Shown piece by piece: positions 8,439 to 16,356 of a DNA stretch of 64,000 bases. Source of the stretch: Hyphomicrobiales bacterium. GTDB taxonomy: Bacteria; Pseudomonadota; Alphaproteobacteria; Rhizobiales; Rhizobiaceae. Positions within the stretch are counted from its first letter, which is position 1; each line of letters starts with the position of its first letter. The position numbers were made by a program, and so were the translations under genes. The stretch is taken from contig UCMT01000001.1 of NCBI GenBank assembly GCA_900473795.1, positions 124,001-188,000 on the forward strand. Direction: 5' to 3'. The notes beneath the pieces were generated by a model, which saw nothing but the letters and a program-made list of their open reading frames with translations, was not told the DNA's origin and searched no databases.

Positions 8439-8618
8439 TCACCATCGGCTTGAGCGCTGGTTGAATGGCACCTTGATAAGGTTGTCATCGCGATCGCCGG
8501 CAAGAAACGCTGGCTTTGGAGCCGTCGACAGGATGGATTCTTCGATGCGCGCCATTCGCCAACGGGCGATCTTGCGCTCATCCATGTCGATCTGGGAGTA
8601 GGTGCGGTTTACGGGCCG
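8439..8618 (-). pseudogene. Possible IS30-type transposase N-terminal remnant
   Basis: The - strand encodes 'RTYSQIDMDERKIARWRMARIEES' (given in parts: RTYSQIDMDER then KIARWRMARIEES), which resembles the first residues of alphaproteobacterial IS30-family transposases. Homology stops after about 25 residues, one expected Arg is missing, and the frame ends at 8439. No other transposase domains or terminal inverted repeats were recognised. It fits the decayed character of 8200-9120. The match rests on memory of the family, so confidence is low. Confidence 0.3.
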
Positions 8619-8646
8619 CTCCTTGTAATTGATAAGCCATTATTAT

Positions 8647-9118
8647 CTATCGCAAGTCGTACTTCATCCTTGAACCCAACGGTTGAATTGCCGGCTCCCC
8701 AATACGTCTCCGCCCTCCCTCAGGGCCCTTCAGGAGACGGCAGGACTGCCCTAACGCGGAGAGGAGCTTTATTGCTTTCTTGTCGAATGAAACGAAAGTC
8801 TCGCCACCAAGCCAACGGCTGTCATAGGGAATAATTCCATCGGCGAAATCACCGCCAGCGTCCGGAACGGCCAGGCCCGCGTCGACGGCTGGTCGATTTG
8901 ACCACTACATTCTCAGTGTTAAGCAGGGCGCGGATCGCAGCTGAAATATCTTCCCGTGCAGTCTGGTACTGGCAGGACGAGACCCAGACAAATTCACATA
9001 ACGATTGCAGGCTCACCGCAACGATTTCCGCGTTGGCAAGAAGATCGACTGCGCGCTTTGCCTGCTTGGCATCATCGGCAACATATGCTCATAGCAACAC
9101 ATTGGTATCTGCGGTCAC
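8647..9118 (-). pseudogene. Broken VapC-type PIN-domain toxin gene
   Basis: Reading leftward from GTG 9118, the frame gives 'TADTNVLL', the PIN-domain opening with its catalytic Asp. It then hits a TGA at 9089-9091 where family members have Arg, consistent with CGA mutated to TGA. It resumes with 'AYVADDAKQAKRAVDLL', 'LQSLCEFVWV' and 'AIRALLNTENVVV'. A one-base insertion in the T-run at 8897-8899 shifts the frame, after which 'AVDAGLAVPDAGGDFADGI' and 'ETFVSFDKKAIKLL' complete the PIN domain, ending near 8647. Two independent lesions make it a pseudogene. Its antitoxin would lie immediately upstream, where the DUF4143 ATPase gene now ends. Confidence 0.8.
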
Positions 9119-9136
9119 GTTGTCTCGCTATGCGAT

Positions 9137-10390
9137 TCACATCGTCCACAGCACGGACAGCGGCGCGGCTTGCAATTTTTCACCGAACGGTGTCACACGG
9201 TCGTGATCATGCAAGACCAGTCCACGCACGAAACGGTCACCTACTGCCTCCTGCAATTGACGCAAGCCCCTAAAGTCGTCCGTCTTGACCGTCGCCGAAG
9301 CCTTGACCTCTATGCCAACTATCCGACCTCGCCGGTCCTCGATCACGACGTCGACTTCATTCTGATCCTTGGTTCGGTAGTGGGAAAAGGAAAGACGACG
9401 CTCGGACCAGGACGCCAGCTTCATTAATTCGGACACCACGAAGCTCTCAAGCAAGGGGCCAAACCGAGTTTTGTCGTCGCGCAAGGCATCGACCTCGTCC
9501 TCACGCAAGGTCGCGAGCAGTCCCGTGTCGAGAAAGTGCAGTTTGGGCGTCTTTATCAGGCGGGTCAGCCGGTTGCTTGACCATGAGACCAGCGTCCTGA
9601 CCAGAAACAGTCGCTCAAGGATCGAAACATACTTCTGTGCGGTAACACTGGACAGGCCTAGAGCCGCACCAAAACTGCTGTGATTCACCAGTTGCCCCGC
9701 ATGTTCCGCAAGGATATCCAGGAGTCGCGGCAGCCTATCCAACTGATCGATGTTGGCAATATCGCGCACGTCGCGATCAAGGATGAGTGCTACATAGTCC
9801 TCAAGCCAGGCAATTCGTCTGGCAGGCATCGCCCTGCGCAAGACCTCCGGATAGCCGCCCCGCACGACCGTTTCCAAAAGATCATCCCCATATACTGCGT
9901 CTTCATCAATTGAGGGTTCCTCGCCTGCGAAGAGCCTATCCAGCAACCGACCCGGAGTGGCGCGGATTTCTGATTGAGCGAACGGCAACAGCGGTATCAC
10001 CGCCATCCGTCCTGCCAGGGAATCTGCAATGTTTGGGACCGTGGCGAGATTTGCAGACCCCGTTAACAGGAAACGGCCCGGAGCATCATCCCAGTCGACG
10101 CTTTCCTTTATTGCCAACATCAACTCCGGGGCACGCTGGACTTCGTCGATAACTGCCCGGTTTAGACCACGAACGAAACCGACTGGATCGGATTTGGCGG
10201 CATTGAGTGCACCAGCGTCGTCGAGCGTGATGTAAGGTCGCTCTGGACCTGAAAATTGTCGTGCGAGCGTAGTTTTCCCGGCTTGCCTCGGTCCAGCAAT
10301 GAGCACCACTCGTGTGTCGGCCAGTGCGGCCTCTACGATGGGACGGGCCTTACGGTGGATGAGCGTTTTCGGACGATGTGTAGCATTCAT
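9137..10390 (-). CDS. AAA+ ATPase with DUF4143 domain
   Basis: A 417-residue protein. The N-terminal ATPase (about 20-150) has Walker A 'AGPRQAGKTT', Walker B 'RAVIDEVQ' and a sensor 'LLTGSANL'. A helical linker is followed by a winged-helix/DUF4143 region ('SSFGAALGLSSVTAQKYVSILE'). The C-terminus carries a nuclease-like D...ExK pattern: 'NEVDVVIE' and 'GIEVKAS'. Such proteins are common in mobile or defence-rich regions, but their role is unknown. ATG 10390 has no clear ribosome binding site; the third copy of a 13-bp repeat abuts it. Downstream lies the broken vapC gene, so this may be a replacement insertion at a toxin-antitoxin locus. Confidence 0.85.
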   Translation of the reverse strand: MNATHRPKTLIHRKARPIVEAALADTRVVLIAGPRQAGKTTLARQFSGPERPYITLDDAGALNAAKSDPVGFVRGLNRAVIDEVQRAPELMLAIKESVDWDDAPGRFLLTGSANLATVPNIADSLAGRMAVIPLLPFAQSEIRATPGRLLDRLFAGEEPSIDEDAVYGDDLLETVVRGGYPEVLRRAMPARRIAWLEDYVALILDRDVRDIANIDQLDRLPRLLDILAEHAGQLVNHSSFGAALGLSSVTAQKYVSILERLFLVRTLVSWSSNRLTRLIKTPKLHFLDTGLLATLREDEVDALRDDKTRFGPLLESFVVSELMKLASWSERRLSFSHYRTKDQNEVDVVIEDRRGRIVGIEVKASATVKTDDFRGLRQLQEAVGDRFVRGLVLHDHDRVTPFGEKLQAAPLSVLWTM

Positions 10391-10391
10391 G

Positions 10392-10448
10392 CGTCCAATC
10401 TTAACTTATTCGTCGTCCAGTTTAAAGGCTATGTGCGTCCAATTTAAA
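10392..10448. repeat. Three 13-bp repeats at exact 22-bp spacing upstream of the DUF4143 ATPase
   Basis: CGTCCAATCTTAA (10392-10404), CGTCCAGTTTAAA (10414-10426) and CGTCCAATTTAAA (10436-10448) start exactly 22 bp apart, about two helical turns, so they face the same side of the DNA. The outermost copy is also one arm of an inverted repeat with 10453-10460. The innermost copy ends against the ATG at 10388-10390. The arrangement suggests cooperative binding of a regulator, possibly autoregulation. Confidence 0.6.
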
Positions 10449-10450
10449 CA

Positions 10451-10949
10451 GTAAATTGGAGTGCTCGCATAGGCTCATGACGACGTCAAACGGCAGAGCA
10501 CTTGTTCGGATTCACTGCCGCTTCTTGCGCGTGTCGGGGATGAGTTTACGCCAACGATCGGCTCTTCTGACAGCGTTCGTTTCGTGGCGGTGATCCGGAC
10601 GGGTTTTTCAGCCAAGGCTTTTCGAGAAGCCTCGTACACGACTGTATGCTCGCCCGCAGGGGCGACGTTGATACGAAAATTCGCAGGAGCATCGATTTCC
10701 CACGGCAAGACGAGATACTGCAGTGCAATCCGAGGAACGGGTTTAAGCAAACTGAGGTTTGGATTATCTGGCGCGAAATACGGAGAGGGAAATGACCGGG
10801 CTCGACACCTGGGTCAAACGAGCAAAACTACATCGCCATTCGGATTGAACTTTTTCAACCTGTTGATGGTCGTGACCTCCGTGCGTCTCGTACCGTCACT
10901 TTGATAAATTGAGACGTGGAACGTCAGAAGATTGGGCTGCTTAGCGGGA
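10451..10949. other. 500-bp region without a recognised gene
   Basis: On the - strand an open frame of about 91 codons (10475-10750, TTG start) reads 'ALQYLVLPWEIDAPANF' and 'NVAPAGEHTVVYEAS'. It continues upstream without a start in the same frame and may be the tail of a decayed gene, but I do not recognise the family. Nothing else coding was supported. It separates the DUF4143 ATPase from the histidine kinase gene. Confidence 0.3.
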
Positions 10950-13052
10950 TCACTTCTGTCTGATAGGAAAAACCAGGTCGATCGTTGTCCCCTTGCCGGG
11001 GACAGAGTGAATTTTTGCGTCACCACCACTTTGTCGCAGAAAGCCATAGACCATGGCCAAGCCCAGACCGGCACCACCCTCCTCGCTCCTCGTCGTGAAA
11101 TAGGGCTCGAACGCCTTGTCGAGGGCGTCGGGAGACATGCCGATGCCACTGTCCATGACCGATACGACCAGGTTCCCGTCATCGCTGCCGCACCGCAATG
11201 TGATTGTGCCCCCTTTGGGCATGGCCGCAGCGCTGTTCAGGCAGAGGTTCAAGATGGATTGCTCAAACAGGGCGGGATCGATCAAGACTGTCGGCAGATG
11301 CGCTTGCAGTTGCAGGGACAGGTGGCATTTCGGTCCGACGGCGATCTCCAGCACATCCGCCATGCTTCGCAGGATCGTGCTGACATCGATCGGGCTCGGA
11401 TGGATCGGTTGCTGGCTGCCGATCGAGAGCATGCTGGCAGCCAGCGACCGTCCGCGGTCAGCCGCCTTGCGGATCCGAGCGATATGGCGCATCTGCCGGT
11501 CGTTGAACCCGGCTTCCCGCTCAAGCAGGCCCAGGCTTCCGGTGATGATGCCAATCATGTTGCCGACTTCGTGGCTGACCTGGTGGGTCATGCGCATGAT
11601 GCCATCAAGACGTTGCGCCTTGGCTGCCTCGGCCTCCTGCCGATCCGCTTGTGTGACGTCGCGTGCCAGAAGCACCACGCCCCCATCGGGCTGGCGCGAC
11701 AAGGATATTTCGGTGACAGCTTCGCTTGACGGCCGGTGGCGTATGACAACGGTTTCGCTGAGGCGCCCGGGCTGCGAGCCGCATGGTACCAGCGACGTGT
11801 CAATTTCTCCGATCCGCTCGATAAACTTGTGCAACGGCAGCTTGCGCGATGAGCCGGAACGGCCGACCAGTTCGATAACGCGCCGGTTCATGGTAATCGG
11901 CCGGCCGGCCGGATCAAAGAGGGCAATGCCCTCGTTGATACTGCGAAACGTCGAGCGAATGGTGCGCGCCGCTGCCTCCGCCGTTTGGCGAAGCCGGGAG
12001 ACGCGATCGACGCTGCGCTTGAAGGCGGCAAAGGCCTCCAGCAGCCGCACCAATTCGGTTTCATTGCCGTTGTAATCGGGCGCGCGAACGTCCTTGTGCC
12101 CCTCGGCCAATGCATTCATACCGTTGGAAAGCGCGACGATTCCCCGAGAGACACGCATCACCGAGCGAATGGAAAAGGTCGCCATGACCAGCACCAGCAG
12201 GGATGCGATGGCGACAATGCCGAGAAGACGACTGAGTGTGTCCGATGTGGAGATCAGGTCGTCGTTCAGCCTGCGGGTCACGGCCTCGCTTTGCGTCTCG
12301 GTCGCATGGGAAAGATCGCGCGATACAGAATGCAGGCGAGCGACGGAGGCGCGGATGGCAAACATTTCCTGCAGGTAGCGCGTTTGCGCCTGGAAAACGC
12401 GTTCATATGGGCGCACCGTTTCTGCAGACAGACGCTCATCGGGCGGAAGCCTCCCGGTTTCCGGCGTCGTTTCGGCCACATAGCGGCGGCGCAATTCGCC
12501 AAGCTGCAACAGGCTGTCGGAGGTGGATGCGGATTGGACGATGGCATTCAATCGGCCTCGCACCTCGGCATCGGCGTCGCTTTGCCCCGTGGCGATCTCC
12601 CCCAGTGCCGCAGCAGCCTCCGCCTTGGAGCGCTGGGCGGCATCGGCATCGCTCGCCAAGGCAACCGTTTGCTTGCGGATGGTCGCCAACAGCGTGACAA
12701 TTTGCTGATTGCCCGATCCGGAGAGTACGAAGGTGCTCGTCTGGCCCGCGATGGTTTTCAGCAGATTGTCGACCTGCTCGACCACGGCCCGGCTCTCGCT
12801 CGACACGCGGTAGGGCGAGGTGGCATTCATCAGGAATGGTGCGCTGGATACAAGGTCCGAGACCTGACGCGACACAAGGGAGGCCTTTGCAAGGCTGGAA
12901 AAAGCCTGGAGACCATAGGTCGCCATTTCGTCCCTTGCCCTTTGCAAGCCGAGGACGGCGATTGCCGAAAGGCCGAAAACCAGGGCGCAAATAAAGACGA
13001 TGGCGAAGGGTAGCCGGAAGGCGATCGAGGAAAGAAACGAACGACTGATCAC
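10950..13052 (-). CDS. Sensor histidine kinase, PgtB/TorS-like membrane sensor
   Basis: A 700-residue inner-membrane kinase: membrane helix 1 (about 15-37), a long helical periplasmic sensor (38-275), membrane helix 2 (276-297), a HAMP linker (298-350), a PAS-like region (365-465), a phosphoacceptor helix with His494 ('HQVSHEVGN') and an ATPase domain with N-box 'LNLCLNSAAAM', 'DSGIGMSP' and 'GAGLGLAM'. Large helical periplasmic domains of this kind typically read a periplasmic binding protein, as in TorS/TorT or PgtB/PgtC; the binding protein at 14009-15031 is the obvious partner. It starts with GTG at 13052, overlapping the response regulator stop by GTGA, so translation is coupled. Confidence 0.85.
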   Translation of the reverse strand: MISRSFLSSIAFRLPFAIVFICALVFGLSAIAVLGLQRARDEMATYGLQAFSSLAKASLVSRQVSDLVSSAPFLMNATSPYRVSSESRAVVEQVDNLLKTIAGQTSTFVLSGSGNQQIVTLLATIRKQTVALASDADAAQRSKAEAAAALGEIATGQSDADAEVRGRLNAIVQSASTSDSLLQLGELRRRYVAETTPETGRLPPDERLSAETVRPYERVFQAQTRYLQEMFAIRASVARLHSVSRDLSHATETQSEAVTRRLNDDLISTSDTLSRLLGIVAIASLLVLVMATFSIRSVMRVSRGIVALSNGMNALAEGHKDVRAPDYNGNETELVRLLEAFAAFKRSVDRVSRLRQTAEAAARTIRSTFRSINEGIALFDPAGRPITMNRRVIELVGRSGSSRKLPLHKFIERIGEIDTSLVPCGSQPGRLSETVVIRHRPSSEAVTEISLSRQPDGGVVLLARDVTQADRQEAEAAKAQRLDGIMRMTHQVSHEVGNMIGIITGSLGLLEREAGFNDRQMRHIARIRKAADRGRSLAASMLSIGSQQPIHPSPIDVSTILRSMADVLEIAVGPKCHLSLQLQAHLPTVLIDPALFEQSILNLCLNSAAAMPKGGTITLRCGSDDGNLVVSVMDSGIGMSPDALDKAFEPYFTTRSEEGGAGLGLAMVYGFLRQSGGDAKIHSVPGKGTTIDLVFPIRQK

Positions 13053-13789
13053 GGTGCGATTTCGATTTCGTCCGTGTGAAGGACGTAGCCCTTGCCCCTC
13101 CGCGTCTGGATGTGCCGTGGGAGATCGGGATTGCGCTCGATCTTGCGGCGCAGGCGCAGCACCAGCACGTCGACATTGCGATCGACATATCGATCGCTTT
13201 CGGCCCCGAGCCGGTCGAGGATATGGGAGCGGCTCACCGGCGCGTTCGGCGTCTCGGCCAGAATTTCGAGCAGCGCAAACTCGGCGGTCGTGAGGGTTCT
13301 CGCCGGTTCGGCCGTGCAGATCGCCCGGCGCCTTTTCAAGTCGACAACCCAGTCGCCAAGCTGCAGCGCGGCTGCCTCATGTTCCCGCTCGCTTTCCTTC
13401 TCGGCCTTGAACGAGGGGATGGTGCGGCGGAGGACGGCCTTGATCCGCGCCGTCAGCTCGATCGGCTCGAAAGGCTTGACGACATAGTCGTCGGCGGCGG
13501 TCTCCAGGCCCAGCACCCGCTCCGCCGCACTGCCGGCGGCTGTAACCATGACGATCCCGATGCTGGTTTGAGCGCGCAGTCGCTGCGCAAAGGCGCGGCC
13601 GGACGTTCCCGGCAGATTGTGATCGACGAGAACCAGATGGAAGGTCTCGCGCGACAGGATCACTGAGGCCTCCTCTGCCGATTTTGCCGTTGTCGGCGAC
13701 CAGCCCTCGGCTTCGACAAGATCCGATATCAGCTCGGCCATGTCCGGATCGTCCTCGACGATCAGAATTTTCACGTTCTCCGTATGCAA
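13049..13789 (-). CDS. OmpR-family response regulator
   Basis: A 246-residue regulator. The receiver domain (about 6-120) has the acidic pair 'VEDD', phospho-acceptor Asp56 in 'LVLVDHNLPG', and Lys in 'VVKPFEP'. The C-terminal winged helix (about 145-240) ends with 'RTRRGKGYVL'-type sequence ('IQTRRGKGYVL'). The start is a TTG at 13789 with GGGAGG eight bases before it; GTG at 13774 is less likely because its purine run is too close. It is paired with the kinase that overlaps its stop. It is divergent from the binding-protein/ABC operon, whose shared promoter region (13790-14008) holds repeats that it may bind. Confidence 0.88.
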   Translation of the reverse strand: MHTENVKILIVEDDPDMAELISDLVEAEGWSPTTAKSAEEASVILSRETFHLVLVDHNLPGTSGRAFAQRLRAQTSIGIVMVTAAGSAAERVLGLETAADDYVVKPFEPIELTARIKAVLRRTIPSFKAEKESEREHEAAALQLGDWVVDLKRRRAICTAEPARTLTTAEFALLEILAETPNAPVSRSHILDRLGAESDRYVDRNVDVLVLRLRRKIERNPDLPRHIQTRRGKGYVLHTDEIEIAP

Positions 13790-13828
13790 TGCGTCGTCCT
13801 CCCGCCGCCATCATAGGCGGGTGCACGG

Positions 13829-13892
13829 CAATCTTCAAAGCATTGCTGGTTATGAAGATTGTAACAATTGAAGCAAATGTAACGACTGCAAC
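13829..13892. promoter_or_regulatory. Inverted repeat plus 9-bp-period direct repeats between response regulator and ABC operon
   Basis: CAATCTTCA (13829-13837) and TGAAGATTG (13853-13861) are perfect 9-bp inverted arms. They overlap a ladder of hexamers at 9-bp steps: TGTAAC (13860), TGAAGC (13869), TGTAAC (13878) and TGCAAC (13887). OmpR-type regulators bind direct repeats, so this is the best candidate site for the adjacent regulator. Confidence 0.45.
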
Positions 13893-14008
13893 GCTTTGCG
13901 GAACTGGGTGAAAGATCGGTAACCATTCTCTCATTGCGCCCTCCGCGGTATCTGCGATGCTTGTGGCGGAGATCGGAACGGAGGAGTTCCGGGCATGGGA
14001 GGAAACGG

Positions 14009-15031
14009 GTGAGAGCCACGACCGCTATAGGCGCTGGCATAGCCTTCTGGCTTTGCGGCGCAAGCATCGGACTAACGGCCGGATCGCTGAACGTTCTTTG
14101 CGGGACGGACGAGGCATGGTGCGCGGCCATGGAGTCTGCCTTCGAGACCAGATCCGGCATAGCTGTCAGCATGGTCCGAAAGAGCACCGGCGAGATCCTT
14201 GACGAGGTTCGCGCACAAAAGGCCCACCCTCTCGTTGATGTTTGGTGGGGTGGCACGGGCGATACCCATTTGCAGGCCGCGTCCGAGGGCCTGCTTGAAG
14301 CCTACGAATCGGCGCGTGAAGCAGACGTGCTGCCGTGGGCGCAAAACTTCTTCGACTTGTCGGGCGGCTATTCAGCGGGAATCTATGCCGGTGCGCTTGG
14401 CTTCGCCTACAATGCAGACCTGCTGCGGCAGGAGAACAAGCCGGCGCCGGCGTGCTGGAAAGATCTGACCAAGGATGCCTATCGCCAAGAGATCAAGGTC
14501 GCCAACCCAAACTCCTCCGGTACAGCCTATACAGCCCTTGCCACGCTCGTGCAGTTGTTCGGCGAGGACGAGGCGTTCCGCTATCTCGGGGAGCTCAATC
14601 GCAACGTTTCCGAATATACGACGACGGGTGCGGCGCCGGTCAAGGCGGCCGCGCGAGGCGAGACGCTGATCGGTATTTCGTTCATGCATGATGCGGTCAC
14701 TCAGAAGGAGGCGGGCTTCCCGCTGGTCATCGTCGCGCCCTGCGAGGGCACGGGATACGAGATCGGCGCCGTCAGCATTGTCAAGGGTGCCCGCAATCCC
14801 GGTGAGGCGCGCGCCTTCGTCGATTTCGCCCTCAGTCCCGAGGGACAAGCAACAGGTGCCGCGGCGGGACAGAACCAGGTCCCTTCGAATGCCAAGGCGC
14901 GCCTTCCGCTCGCCGCACCGGACATCTCGATGATCAAAATGGTGGATTATGACTTCGCCACCTATGGATCGCCACAGGAGCGAAGACGGCTGTTGAAACG
15001 CTTCGACAGCGAAATTCTGGCGACCCAATGA
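14009..15031 (+). CDS. Periplasmic binding protein 1 (AfuA/PgtC-like), probable sensor partner
   Basis: A 340-residue secreted binding protein (signal peptide about residues 1-24). GTG 14009 was chosen for its GGGAGG six bases upstream; the longer frame from 13934 adds residues unlike the family. Hallmarks are 'WWGGTGDTHLQAASEG', 'NPNSSGTAYTAL', 'FMHDA' and 'PCEGTGYEIG'. It lacks the Tyr-Tyr iron ligands and instead keeps a His-Asp pair with a Glu 24 residues after the His, the spacing I recall for sugar-phosphate-binding AfuA. It is a close paralogue of the next gene. Because it lies next to the two-component system and is separated from the transporter by its paralogue, it may be the ligand reader for the kinase, as PgtC is for PgtB. 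Confidence 0.8.
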   Translation: MRATTAIGAGIAFWLCGASIGLTAGSLNVLCGTDEAWCAAMESAFETRSGIAVSMVRKSTGEILDEVRAQKAHPLVDVWWGGTGDTHLQAASEGLLEAYESAREADVLPWAQNFFDLSGGYSAGIYAGALGFAYNADLLRQENKPAPACWKDLTKDAYRQEIKVANPNSSGTAYTALATLVQLFGEDEAFRYLGELNRNVSEYTTTGAAPVKAAARGETLIGISFMHDAVTQKEAGFPLVIVAPCEGTGYEIGAVSIVKGARNPGEARAFVDFALSPEGQATGAAAGQNQVPSNAKARLPLAAPDISMIKMVDYDFATYGSPQERRRLLKRFDSEILATQ

Positions 15032-15187
15032 TCCGATAAGCCTCACGCCTGACGGAAACGCTAAAAGCCGAAGGATACGCCCACACCGACCCGCTGCTCC
15101 GGCGGCGGCGCCGGGGTGCGCTATGCTGGCAACGACTTGTAAACAGCTCTTCCAGAACATGAACCCATCGAAACCAGGAGGATGAAA

Positions 15188-16216
15188 ATGACACTGAAAT
15201 ATCTATATGCCGCCATTCTGACCGCAGGCACGGCACTTGCCGGCCATGCCGCCCAGGCGGCCGGTGATCTCAACCTCATCTGCGCGGCTGACGTCGTCAT
15301 CTGTGAGCAGATGAAGGCCGACTTCGAGAAGGTGCACGACATCAATGTCAGCATGGTGCGCCTGTCGTCGGGCGAGACCTATGCCAAGATCCGCGCCGAG
15401 GCGCGCAACCCGAAGACGGATCTGTGGTGGGGAGGGACCGGCGACCCGCATCTTCAAGCCGCGTCCGAGGGCCTGACGCTCGAATACAAATCTGCGTTGC
15501 TCGACCAGTTGCAGGATTGGGCCAAGAAACAGGCGGAGAGCTCCGGTTACCGCACGGTGGGTGTCTATGCCGGGGCACTTGGCTGGGGTTACAACACCGA
15601 TATCTTCACGGCGAAAGGCTTCAAGGAGCCGAAGTGCTGGGCCGACCTGCTCGCGCCGGAGTACAAGGGCGAAATCCAGATCGCCAACCCGAACTCGTCG
15701 GGCACCGCCTATACGGCACTCGCCTCCCTCGTCCAGATCATGGGCGAGGACCAAGCCTTCGACTACCTGAAGAAGCTCAACGCGAACGTCTCCCAATATA
15801 CCAAATCCGGTTCAGCACCGGTGAAGGCCGCAGCGCGCGGCGAAACCGCGATCGGCATCGTCTTCATGCACGATGCCGCGGCACAGACCGCCGAAGGATT
15901 TCCCATCAAGTCGGTCGCGCCGTGTGAAGGCACGGGCTACGAGATCGGCTCCATGTCGATCGTCAAGGGCGCCAAGAACCTCGACAACGCGAAGGCCTGG
16001 TACGATTGGGCGCTGCAGCCCGAGGTACAGTCGCGCATGAAGGATGCCAAGTCCTTCCAGCTCCCTTCCAACAAAACGGCGGAAGTTCCGAAGGAAGCAC
16101 CGCGCTTCGAGGAAATCAAACTGATTGACTACGATTTCAAGACCTACGGCGATCCCGTCACGCGCAAGGCATTGCTCGAGCGCTGGGATCGCGAGATCAG
16201 CGCGAACGCCAACTAA
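15188..16216 (+). CDS. Periplasmic binding protein 2 (AfuA-like), probable transport component
   Basis: A 342-residue binding protein with a signal peptide (cleavage near AAQA-AGDLNLI). It shares most motifs with the preceding paralogue: 'WWGGTGDPHLQAASEG', 'IANPNSSGTAYTAL', 'FMHDA' and 'APCEGTGYEIG'. The His-Asp and downstream Glu (24 residues apart) fit the organophosphate-binding AfuA class rather than iron binders. ATG 15188 has GGAGG seven bases upstream; ATG 15182 touches that site. It directly precedes the permease and ATPase genes, and two hairpins follow it. A phosphorylated sugar or polyol is my inferred substrate, supported by the phosphatase gene ending the operon. Confidence 0.85.
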   Translation: MTLKYLYAAILTAGTALAGHAAQAAGDLNLICAADVVICEQMKADFEKVHDINVSMVRLSSGETYAKIRAEARNPKTDLWWGGTGDPHLQAASEGLTLEYKSALLDQLQDWAKKQAESSGYRTVGVYAGALGWGYNTDIFTAKGFKEPKCWADLLAPEYKGEIQIANPNSSGTAYTALASLVQIMGEDQAFDYLKKLNANVSQYTKSGSAPVKAAARGETAIGIVFMHDAAAQTAEGFPIKSVAPCEGTGYEIGSMSIVKGAKNLDNAKAWYDWALQPEVQSRMKDAKSFQLPSNKTAEVPKEAPRFEEIKLIDYDFKTYGDPVTRKALLERWDREISANAN

Positions 16217-16225
16217 AGGCCCGGT

Positions 16226-16308
16226 GCGGATGAACTGTCATCCGCCCGAGGCTTCCGCGGCCCGGAAACCGCATCCGTAGCGCTCCACATCCGGGGTGCG
16301 GTTTCCGG
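16226..16308. terminator. Two hairpins between binding protein 2 and permease
   Basis: First hairpin: 16226-16233 with 16238-16245 (8 bp, 4-base loop). Second: 16262-16276 with 16294-16308 (15 bp including one G-U, 17-base loop). There is no T-tract, so they more likely stabilise or partly terminate the upstream mRNA, which would give more binding protein than permease, as is common in ABC operons. Confidence 0.55.
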
Positions 16309-16356
16309 CTGCCTGTCATTCCACAATTCATTTCTTTGAAAGGCGCGGGGATCGTC

